A stretch of DNA of 12,308 nucleotides, taken from positions 1 to 12,308 of the forward strand of contig CALLIO010000075.1 in the NCBI GenBank assembly GCA_938009055.1, written 5' to 3'. The stretch is from an uncultured Altererythrobacter sp. (GTDB lineage: Bacteria > Pseudomonadota > Alphaproteobacteria > Sphingomonadales > Sphingomonadaceae). A program made the position numbers and the translations under genes. Below the pieces are notes generated by a model that was not told where the DNA came from, made no database searches, and saw only the letters and a list, made by a program, of their open reading frames with translations. Below, piece after piece: positions 4,968 through 11,421 of the stretch. The stretch's first letter is position 1; each line of letters opens with the position of its first letter.

Positions 4968-6737
4968 ATGGCCGGTGAACTCGCCCCCTCCCCCGTATTG
5001 TCGGACGCGCTCGTCATTCTTGGCGCAGCGGGAATCGTTATTCCGGTCTTTACGCGTTTTCGGATCACGCCAGTTATCGGCTTTATCCTGATCGGCATTG
5101 CCGTTGGCCCGTTTGGGCTTGGCAAGCTGGTCGCGGAATATCCCTGGCTCAGACACATCACAATCTCAGATCCAGAAGGATTGGGCCCTTTCGCTGATTT
5201 CGGGATCATCTTGCTCTTGTTCTCAATCGGGCTTGAGCTCTCGTTCAACCGCTTGTGGCAATTGCGCAAATTGGTTTTCGGCCTTGGCAGCCTCGAACTG
5301 CTTATCATCGGCACGGTCTCTGCGGTCTTCTTCGGACAAGTGAGCGGCATGGGAACCACAGCGGCGCTGGCGCTGGGTTTTGCTCTTGCCTTCTCCTCTA
5401 CCGCGATTGTGCTGCCGATATCGGGAACACGCAGTCCGGTGGGCCGCGCAGCGCTGTCGATGCTTTTGTTTGAGGACATTATGATCGTCCCGATCATCTT
5501 CATCCTCGGCGCGCTTGCTCCGGCCGCAGCTGCCGATGGCGTGGGCGGGATTACTGGCACGCTGATCCAAGGCGGGCTGGTGATTATCGTCTTGCTGGTT
5601 GCCGGACGGTTGCTGCTTCCCCGCTTGTTTGCCCAAGCAGCGCGCACCAAAAGCCCCGAGCTGTTCTTAGCCGCCTCGCTGCTTGTCGTCATCGGAGCGA
5701 GCCTTGCCACCGCTGCCACCGGCCTTTCGCCAATTGTCGGCGCGCTGATCGCAGGCGTTCTCATCGCAGAGACCGAATATCACGGCGAGGTCGAGAGCAT
5801 TATGGACCCGTTTAAGGGGCTCGCGCTCGGCGTCTTCCTTATCACCATTGGCATGAGCATCGATATTTTTGTCGTCTGGGACAATCTGGGCGAAATCGCG
5901 GGCGCTGTTGTCGGCGTCTTGGTGTTCAAGGCGATTGTGACCGGCTTCCTTTTGCGGATGATGGGCGCCCGGCGCAGCACGGCGACAGAAACAGGCGTGC
6001 TGATGGCCAGTCCCAGCGAAACGACTCTGATTGTCTTAGCTGCTGCGACCAGTGCCATGGTGATCGACACCGATACAGCACAGTTCTGGCAAATCGTGAC
6101 CGCCATTGGCTTGACCGTCACGCCTTTGCTGGCCCGGCTCGGCCGGGTTATCGCCCGCCGGGTCGAGGCAGTCCCGGAACTTCCCGAAGAGGATCACGAG
6201 GAGGCGCGCACGATTATCATCGGCGGCGGCCGTGTTGGTCGGTTGATCGCCGATATGATGGTCGCGCACGATCAGCCATATGTGCTGCTCGATTCCGATC
6301 CCGATCTGATAGACGGGGTCAAACGTGATGGTTACCGCGCCACATTTGGCGATGCTGCACGCGGCGATGCCTTGTCGCGTCTTGGCGTGGAAAGCGCACC
6401 AGCAGTGGTCCTCACAATGGACGAACCAGTGCTTGCCCAGCGTCTCACCACCAAATTGCGCAAGAGTTATCCCGACCTGCTGATCGTATCGCGCGCGCGC
6501 GATTCGGATCATGCCGCCGAACTGTACCGCGCCGGTGCAAGCCATGCCGTACCCGAAACATTGGAAAGCTCGCTGCAACTTTCAGAAGCTGTGCTGGTCG
6601 ACATCGGGGTTCCGATGGGGCCGGTTATTGCTTCTATCCATGCCAAGCGCGACGAATATCGCGCCAGAATCGAAGACCAAGGCGACCTTAGCGCAAAACC
6701 AATGTTGCGATCGCGCAGTATTGAAGAAGCGAGTTAG
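4968..6737 (+). CDS. Monovalent cation:proton antiporter, CPA2 family (KefB/YbaL-like) with RCK_N domain
   Basis: A 589-residue inner-membrane protein. Roughly residues 10-395 form the multi-helix Na+/H+ exchanger domain: repeated hydrophobic segments, LLLFSIGLELSFNRLWQLRK at 82-101, SSTAIVLPISG at 143-153, GRAALSMLLFEDIMIVPII at 159-177 and TGLSPIVGALIAGVLIAETEY at 251-271. Residues about 413-550 are a cytoplasmic Rossmann RCK_N (TrkA-N) domain: IIIGGGRVGR (416-425, G-x-G-x-x-G) followed by LLDSDP (440-445), whose acidic end fits a nucleotide ligand. It probably exchanges K+ or Na+ for protons under nucleotide control; the ion is not determinable. The KefC FQD site is FED here (168-170). No KefF/KefG partner is adjacent. 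No Shine-Dalgarno precedes the ATG; see the promoter at 4933-4961. Confidence 0.93.
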   Translation: MAGELAPSPVLSDALVILGAAGIVIPVFTRFRITPVIGFILIGIAVGPFGLGKLVAEYPWLRHITISDPEGLGPFADFGIILLLFSIGLELSFNRLWQLRKLVFGLGSLELLIIGTVSAVFFGQVSGMGTTAALALGFALAFSSTAIVLPISGTRSPVGRAALSMLLFEDIMIVPIIFILGALAPAAAADGVGGITGTLIQGGLVIIVLLVAGRLLLPRLFAQAARTKSPELFLAASLLVVIGASLATAATGLSPIVGALIAGVLIAETEYHGEVESIMDPFKGLALGVFLITIGMSIDIFVVWDNLGEIAGAVVGVLVFKAIVTGFLLRMMGARRSTATETGVLMASPSETTLIVLAAATSAMVIDTDTAQFWQIVTAIGLTVTPLLARLGRVIARRVEAVPELPEEDHEEARTIIIGGGRVGRLIADMMVAHDQPYVLLDSDPDLIDGVKRDGYRATFGDAARGDALSRLGVESAPAVVLTMDEPVLAQRLTTKLRKSYPDLLIVSRARDSDHAAELYRAGASHAVPETLESSLQLSEAVLVDIGVPMGPVIASIHAKRDEYRARIEDQGDLSAKPMLRSRSIEEAS

Positions 6738-6793
6738 CCATTCACTCGTCGTTTGGACTGGGCGATGTTTCGCGACCAATCGAATTAGGCAGT

Positions 6794-6810
6794 ATCGACT
6801 TGGGGTCGAT
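6794..6810. repeat. Small inverted repeat before the GFA gene
   Basis: ATCGAC (6794-6799) and GTCGAT (6805-6810) form a perfect 6-bp inverted repeat with a 5-base spacer, lying 30 bases before the GFA start codon. No T-tract follows, so it is not a terminator. It could be an operator half-site pair or a leader hairpin, or chance. Confidence 0.3.
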
Positions 6811-6840
6811 CAGTTCAAACAACTCGTGCGGGAGAAGCCT

Positions 6841-7314
6841 ATGACCAAAGCCATCGGCAAAGCGATCAAATGCCGTTGCCCATGCGGTACGAGCGCTATT
6901 GCGCTTGAGCGCATGCCCTCTGTGCGCTTCTTTTGTCACTGCACTATCTGCCAGTCACTCTATCCAGGAGACTATGCCGATGCGACCGTAACGCTGGACA
7001 GCAATGTTACGATCCTGACGCCAGACACCATCACGTTCAATCAGTACAAAGAACCGCCAGCGCTTGATCGCGGGACATGCACAGAATGCAGCCACCCTGT
7101 GATCGGCTTCATCGATGGACCAAAGGGCAAAAAATTCGCTTTCGTGCCATCAACGGTTCTTGAAAATGCGGGCCCCTTGCCCCGGCCATTGCGCCATGTC
7201 TACTATGCCACGCGGGTCAGAGATATCGACGACAGCCTGCCCAAGACCAATGGCCCCAAGATGAGCCAACTGATGCTAACATGGCCTATTTTGAAAGTCG
7301 CTTTGGGCAAGTAA
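6841..7314 (+). CDS. GFA-family zinc protein (glutathione-dependent formaldehyde-activating enzyme-like)
   Basis: 157 residues with the cysteine layout of the GFA / CENP-V family: C13-P-C15-G and C80-x-x-C83 for the structural zinc, and C32-H-C34-x-x-C37 for the second, catalytic-type zinc. Gfa of Paracoccus was proposed to aid formation of S-hydroxymethylglutathione, but most family members have no proven reaction, so only the fold is claimed. Departures from the usual pattern: a third cysteine at C11 (CRCPCG), Q38 where many members have R, and S84 where CxxCG is common. GGGAG about seven bases before the ATG fixes the start. It follows the antiporter by 103 nt and ends 11 nt from the convergent alaS stop. 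Confidence 0.88.
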   Translation: MTKAIGKAIKCRCPCGTSAIALERMPSVRFFCHCTICQSLYPGDYADATVTLDSNVTILTPDTITFNQYKEPPALDRGTCTECSHPVIGFIDGPKGKKFAFVPSTVLENAGPLPRPLRHVYYATRVRDIDDSLPKTNGPKMSQLMLTWPILKVALGK

Positions 7315-7325
7315 TCCTTTGGCGT

Positions 7326-9983
7326 TCAGCCAGCAATCGCAGCTTTAACCGCCGCAAGCGCATCATCCGACTTCGCTCCGTCAGGGCCGCCGCCTTGTGC
7401 CATATCCGGCCGTCCACCTCCACCTTTGCCGCCAATAGCTTCAACGCCCGCGCGCACCAAATCGACCGCGCTAAAACGCTCGGTCAGATCATCGGTCACA
7501 GCAACTGCGAAGGCCGCCTTGCCGTCATTCACTGCGCAAATCGCTGCAATGCCTGAACCCATGCGCTGTTTCGCTTCATCAAGCAGAGGACGCAATTCCT
7601 TGGGGTTCAGCCCCTCGATCGTCTGCCCGCTGAAGGTCACGCCGCCAATATCCTCATCGGTTGTGGCCGTGTCAGTTCCGCCGCTGCCCCCTGCCAGCGC
7701 AAGCGCCTTGGTTGCTTCTGCCAGTTCCTTTTCGAGTCGCTTGCGCTCATCCAGCAACGCGCTGATACGTGCGGGCACTTCATCAGGAGCCGAACGGATC
7801 GCACTGGCCGCCGATTTTAGCGCTTCCTCGCGATTGACCAGCCATTGACGCGCCGCCTCGCCTGTCAGCGCTTCTATTCGGCGCACGCCAGAGCTGACCG
7901 CGCTTTCCGAGATGATGCGGAAGACGCCTATATCGCCAGTCGCATTGACATGGGTTCCGCCGCACAGCTCGACCGAGTAATTGCGTCCGCCTTCACTCTT
8001 TCGGCCCATCGATAGCACGCGCACTTCATCGCCATACTTTTCGCCAAACAAGGCAAGTGCGCCCGCTTCAACTGCTTCATCCGGGCTCATTAGGCGTGTG
8101 GCGACCGGTTCATTGGCGCGGATTTCAGCATTCACTTCCGCCTCGATCGCAGCAATATCTTCTGTCGAAAGCGGCTTGGGGTGCGAGAAGTCGAAACGGA
8201 AACGGTCATCAGCGACCAGCGAACCTTTTTGCGTCACATGCTCGCCAAGCTGACCGCGCAATGCAGCATGAACAAGGTGAGTTGCGGAATGGTTGGCTCT
8301 TATCCGGTCGCGTCGCCCGGTATCCACTTGCAATTGAACGGTATCACCAACCGCTATTTCGCCAGCGGTAATCGCGGCATGATGGACATGCAAACGACCA
8401 AGAGGTTTGGACGTGTCGGTAATATCCGAGGCGAAACCCGCCTTGGAACTGATGCTCCCCATATCGCCTGACTGGCCGCCGCTTTCGCCGTAGAAAGGCG
8501 TCTGATTGGTCAGGATGAGAACCTTCTCGCCAGCTTTCGCGCCCGGCACTTCCGCGCCATCTTTGACAAGCGCAACAATCGTACCCTCGCCTGCGGTCGA
8601 AGCATATCCGGTAAACTCGCTCGCGCCTTCGCGTTCTGCAATGTCGAACCAAACTTCATCTGAGGCTGCTTCACCCGATCCCTTCCATGCCGCGCGTGCC
8701 GCAGCCTTTTGCTGCTCCATCGCTGCTTCAAAGCCAGCCCGATCAACACCCAGTCCACGCGAACGCAATGCATCTTCGGTCAGATCAAAGGGAAAGCCAT
8801 AAGTGTCGTAGAGCTTGAACGCCGTTCCCCCGTCAAGTTCAGCGCCATCGGCAAGATCACCGGTGGCATCGTCCAGCAGGCTAAGACCTTTCTCAAGCGT
8901 CCTACGAAACTGAGTTTCCTCGCGTTCAAGCACTTCGGCGATCAGCGCCTGACCCCGTTGCAGTTCCGGATAGGCCTGGCCCATTTCGGTCACGAGAGCA
9001 GGCACAAGCTGGTGCATCATCGGCTCACTCGCGCCAAGCAAATGGGCATGTCGCATCGCGCGGCGCATGATCCGGCGAAGGACGTAACCGCGCCCCTCAT
9101 TTGACGGCAGCACTCCATCTGCCATCAGGAAGCTGGTAGAGCGCAAATGATCCGCGATTACCCGGTGACTGGCAATCTGTTCGTCAGACCGGGCTTCGCC
9201 CGTGAGCGCCTGCGAACTGGCAATCAACGCCTTAAATGTGTCGGTATCGTAATTGTTGTGCACGCCCTGCATAACCGCAGCGATGCGCTCCAGCCCCATG
9301 CCCGTATCAATCGATGGCTTGGGCAATTCTGTGCGTACACCGCCCTCGTCCTGATTGTACTGCATGAAAACAAGGTTCCAGATTTCGACGAAGCGGTCGC
9401 CGTCCTCGTCCGGACTGCCCGGAGGGCCCCCTTCGATATGCTCGCCATGATCGTAGAAGATTTCGGAGCAAGGACCGCAAGGCCCCGTATCACCCATCGA
9501 CCAGAAATTGTCGCTTGTCGCGATGCGGATGATGCGATCATCAGGCAGGCCGGAAATCTTGCGCCAAAGATCAAACGCCTCATCATCATCGTGATAAACA
9601 GTTGCGGTGAGCTTTTCAGCGGACAATCCCCATTCGCGTGTCAACAAGGTCCAGGCATGCAAGATCGCCTCTTCCTTGAAATAGTCGCCGAAAGAGAAAT
9701 TGCCGAGCATTTCAAAGAATGTGTGGTGCCGAGCAGTATAGCCGACATTGTCGAGATCATTGTGCTTGCCGCCAGCGCGCACGCATTTTTGCGAGGATGT
9801 TGCAGTGTTCGATGGGGCCGTCTCAAAGCCGGTAAAAGCGTTCTTGAACGGCACCATACCGGCATTCACAAACATCAGCGTTGGATCATTATAAGGCACC
9901 AGTGGCGCACTTGAGATTTCAGCGTGCCCAGCCTGCGCAAAATAGTCGAGGAATGACCTTCGGATGTTGTTCGTTGATGTCAT
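7326..9983 (-). CDS. alaS: Alanine-tRNA ligase
   Basis: A full-length 885-residue AlaRS that charges tRNA-Ala in the cytoplasm. The class II catalytic core is residues 1 to about 240: FVNAGMVPFKNAF (38-50), RHHTFFEMLGNFSFGDYFK (85-103, motif 2 region) and DTGMGLERI (226-234, motif 3). The editing domain carries the zinc/editing residues H565-x3-H569 (NHSATHL) and C674-x3-H678 (CGGTHV), so mischarged Ser/Gly-tRNA clearing should be intact. A short coiled coil around 735-765 leads into the C-Ala domain, ending with the glycine-rich GGKGGGGRPDMAQGGG (851-866). Only a weak GGA precedes the ATG; a promoter-like pair sits directly upstream. It lies behind recA but is probably transcribed separately. 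Confidence 0.98.
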   Translation of the reverse strand: MTSTNNIRRSFLDYFAQAGHAEISSAPLVPYNDPTLMFVNAGMVPFKNAFTGFETAPSNTATSSQKCVRAGGKHNDLDNVGYTARHHTFFEMLGNFSFGDYFKEEAILHAWTLLTREWGLSAEKLTATVYHDDDEAFDLWRKISGLPDDRIIRIATSDNFWSMGDTGPCGPCSEIFYDHGEHIEGGPPGSPDEDGDRFVEIWNLVFMQYNQDEGGVRTELPKPSIDTGMGLERIAAVMQGVHNNYDTDTFKALIASSQALTGEARSDEQIASHRVIADHLRSTSFLMADGVLPSNEGRGYVLRRIMRRAMRHAHLLGASEPMMHQLVPALVTEMGQAYPELQRGQALIAEVLEREETQFRRTLEKGLSLLDDATGDLADGAELDGGTAFKLYDTYGFPFDLTEDALRSRGLGVDRAGFEAAMEQQKAAARAAWKGSGEAASDEVWFDIAEREGASEFTGYASTAGEGTIVALVKDGAEVPGAKAGEKVLILTNQTPFYGESGGQSGDMGSISSKAGFASDITDTSKPLGRLHVHHAAITAGEIAVGDTVQLQVDTGRRDRIRANHSATHLVHAALRGQLGEHVTQKGSLVADDRFRFDFSHPKPLSTEDIAAIEAEVNAEIRANEPVATRLMSPDEAVEAGALALFGEKYGDEVRVLSMGRKSEGGRNYSVELCGGTHVNATGDIGVFRIISESAVSSGVRRIEALTGEAARQWLVNREEALKSAASAIRSAPDEVPARISALLDERKRLEKELAEATKALALAGGSGGTDTATTDEDIGGVTFSGQTIEGLNPKELRPLLDEAKQRMGSGIAAICAVNDGKAAFAVAVTDDLTERFSAVDLVRAGVEAIGGKGGGGRPDMAQGGGPDGAKSDDALAAVKAAIAG

Positions 9984-9990
9984 GAAAATC

Positions 9991-10019
9991 CAGTTAGGCG
10001 TTCAAATGGGACGCGACAA
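9991..10019 (-). promoter_or_regulatory. Candidate alaS promoter abutting the start codon
   Basis: On the minus strand TTGTCG (10014-10019) and TAACTG (9991-9996) are 17 bases apart. The -10 box is seven bases from the alaS ATG, predicting a leaderless or nearly leaderless mRNA. The same arrangement (TAAC-type -10 next to the ATG, no good ribosome site) is seen at the antiporter. The -10 match to consensus is poor, so confidence is low. Confidence 0.3.
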
Positions 10020-10205
10020 GAGATTGCGCGTCCAAGGCGCATGAATTCCGCCCATTTTCAACCATTGGCGCTCCGCAGCCGCCAAATGGAGCGGCGCAAA
10101 AGGAAAAGCCGGTCCGACAATACCGCAAGGGGCATCATCAAAACCGGCTTTCCATGTCTTCGGACTGCCCCAATTTCGCTGGGCATCAACGTCCGCTTGA
10201 GGCAA
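10002..10205 (-). CDS. Possible small ORF directly behind recA, unknown
   Basis: A 67-codon open frame with a TTG start five bases after the recA stop. A GGAGG sequence formed by the last recA codons lies ten bases before the TTG, so translational coupling to recA is conceivable. The product is Trp- and Pro-rich (NWGSPKTW at 11-18, FPFAPLHLAAAERQW, GGIHAPW) and soluble-looking, with no signal peptide or membrane segment. I do not recognise it. Against it: a non-ATG start, and a long hairpin with a T-tract (10098-10151) inside the frame that looks like the recA terminator. It may be a real small protein, a gene remnant, or chance. Confidence 0.3.
   Translation of the reverse strand: MPQADVDAQRNWGSPKTWKAGFDDAPCGIVGPAFPFAPLHLAAAERQWLKMGGIHAPWTRNLLSRPI
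10098..10151 (-). terminator. Long hairpin downstream of recA, probable terminator
   Basis: In the minus-strand RNA, AAAGCCGGT pairs with ACCGGCTTT (10143-10151 with 10105-10113). Inside it GATGATGCC pairs with GGTATTGTC (10131-10139 with 10116-10124) over nine positions with wobbles, around a 6-base loop. The junction UUU/GG adds two G-U pairs, giving about 20 pairs. T-rich TTTTCCTTTT follows. Pairing is better on this strand than on the plus strand, which fits a recA terminator 60-115 nt after its stop codon. Confidence 0.6.
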
Positions 10206-10210
10206 AAGTG

Positions 10211-11269
10211 TCAGTCCTCCGCGTCAGGGCCTGTCATCATTTCCTCGGCGACTTCATCGGTGCGGCCGCGAATGACGGCTTCCAACTTATCGCAAACTTC
10301 TGGGTTCTCTTTGAGGTAGGTCTTAGCGTTTTCGCGCCCCTGACCGATGCGGATGCTGTCATAGGAGAACCAGCTTCCCGATTTTTCGACCACGCCGGCT
10401 TTCACACCGAGGTCAAGAATCTCGCCAATCTTGGAAATACCCTCGCCATACATGATGTCGAACTCAACCTGCTTGAAGGGCGGCGCCACCTTGTTCTTGA
10501 CCACTTTGACGCGGGTCGCATTACCGACCACTTCGTCGCGATCCTTGATCTGGCCAGTACGGCGAATGTCGAGGCGAACCGAAGCGTAGAATTTGAGCGC
10601 ATTGCCGCCCGTTGTCGTTTCCGGATTGCCATACATCACGCCAATCTTCATCCGCAGCTGGTTGATAAAGATCACCATGCATTTCGAACGATTGATCGAG
10701 CCGGTCAACTTGCGCAAAGATTGCGACATCAGCCGGGCTTGAAGGCCAACATGCGCATCGCCCATCTCGCCCTCAATCTCAGCGCGAGGGACAAGAGCGG
10801 CAACCGAATCAACCACCAGAACGTCAATCGCATTGGAACGCACCAGCGTATCGGTAATCTCAAGCGCCTGCTCGCCCGTATCAGGCTGCGAGATGATAAG
10901 CTCGTCCGTATCGACACCCAGCGCCTTGGCATAGACAGGATCAAGCGCATGTTCGGCATCAACGAAAGCTGCAGTGCCGCCATTCTTTTGCGCCTCTGCA
11001 ATCACATGCAGCGCCAAAGTTGTCTTGCCCGAACTTTCAGGGCCATACACTTCGATGACGCGCCCCTTGGGCAATCCGCCAATTCCGAGCGCGATATCGA
11101 GTCCCAATGAACCGGTTGAAATCGCTTCGACATTCATCGCCTCTTTCGAGCCGAGCTTCATCGCGGAACCCTTACCAAAGGCGCGATCTATCTGCGCGAG
11201 GGCGGCATCCAAAGCCTTTTGACGATCCACAGAACTTTCCTTTTCAACCAGTTTCAAGTTGGTAGCCAT
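10211..11269 (-). CDS. recA: RecA recombinase
   Basis: A 352-residue RecA, the ATP-dependent strand-exchange protein and co-protease for LexA cleavage. Walker A is GPESSGKTT (76-84), the catalytic glutamate is E106 in FVDAEHALDP, Walker B is LVVDS (151-155), DNA-binding loop L1 is EIEGEMGDAHVG (164-175) and loop L2 is GNPETTTGGNALKFY (214-228). The C-terminal tail is acidic (TDEVAEEMMTGPDAED), as is usual for RecA autoregulation. The N-terminus MATNLKLVEKE is typical of alphaproteobacteria. AAGGAG eight bases before the ATG (11278-11283 on the plus strand) supports the start. A LexA box and promoter lie upstream; a long hairpin follows. Confidence 0.99.
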   Translation of the reverse strand: MATNLKLVEKESSVDRQKALDAALAQIDRAFGKGSAMKLGSKEAMNVEAISTGSLGLDIALGIGGLPKGRVIEVYGPESSGKTTLALHVIAEAQKNGGTAAFVDAEHALDPVYAKALGVDTDELIISQPDTGEQALEITDTLVRSNAIDVLVVDSVAALVPRAEIEGEMGDAHVGLQARLMSQSLRKLTGSINRSKCMVIFINQLRMKIGVMYGNPETTTGGNALKFYASVRLDIRRTGQIKDRDEVVGNATRVKVVKNKVAPPFKQVEFDIMYGEGISKIGEILDLGVKAGVVEKSGSWFSYDSIRIGQGRENAKTYLKENPEVCDKLEAVIRGRTDEVAEEMMTGPDAED

Positions 11270-11277
11270 CGCACGGT

Positions 11278-11283
11278 CTCCTT
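11278..11283 (-). promoter_or_regulatory. recA ribosome binding site
   Basis: AAGGAG on the minus strand, eight bases before the ATG at 11269. It fixes the recA start and lies 12 bases downstream of a leader hairpin (11296-11316). Confidence 0.8.
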
Positions 11284-11295
11284 CGCTTGCCTAGT

Positions 11296-11316
11296 GGGAT
11301 TACAGAGTTGTAACCC
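11296..11316 (-). promoter_or_regulatory. Hairpin in the recA 5' leader
   Basis: In the mRNA, GGG+TTACA pairs with TGTAA+CCC-type partners: plus-strand TTACA 11300-11304 with TGTAA 11309-11313, GGG 11296-11298 with CCC 11314-11316, one bulged base and a 4-base loop. It sits between the inferred transcription start (about 11325) and the ribosome site. It may affect mRNA stability; no known riboswitch is recognised. Confidence 0.35.
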
Positions 11317-11331
11317 ACCCGTTGGAAAGAG

Positions 11332-11360
11332 TTTGTATCGGATTTGTTCTTTTGGAACAA
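11332..11360 (-). promoter_or_regulatory. recA promoter
   Basis: On the minus strand TTGTTC (11355-11360) and TACAAA (11332-11337) are exactly 17 bases apart. This gives a leader of about 55 nt to the recA ATG. The -35 box overlaps the LexA site, as expected for repression by blocking polymerase. An A-rich stretch just upstream (around 11371-11395) could act like an UP element. Confidence 0.6.
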
Positions 11361-11369
11361 GAGTAGAAC
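11355..11369 (-). promoter_or_regulatory. LexA (SOS) box of recA, alphaproteobacterial type
   Basis: The minus strand reads GTTC-TACTCTT-GTTC, an exact match to the GTTC-N7-GTTC direct-repeat operator known for LexA in Rhodobacter, Caulobacter and relatives. It overlaps the recA -35 hexamer, so LexA would repress recA until DNA damage triggers LexA self-cleavage. Confidence 0.9.
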
Positions 11370-11421
11370 AGACCTTTTTTTGGATTTGTGAAATTTTTCC
11401 CGGAATCACCGAGGAAGGGGA

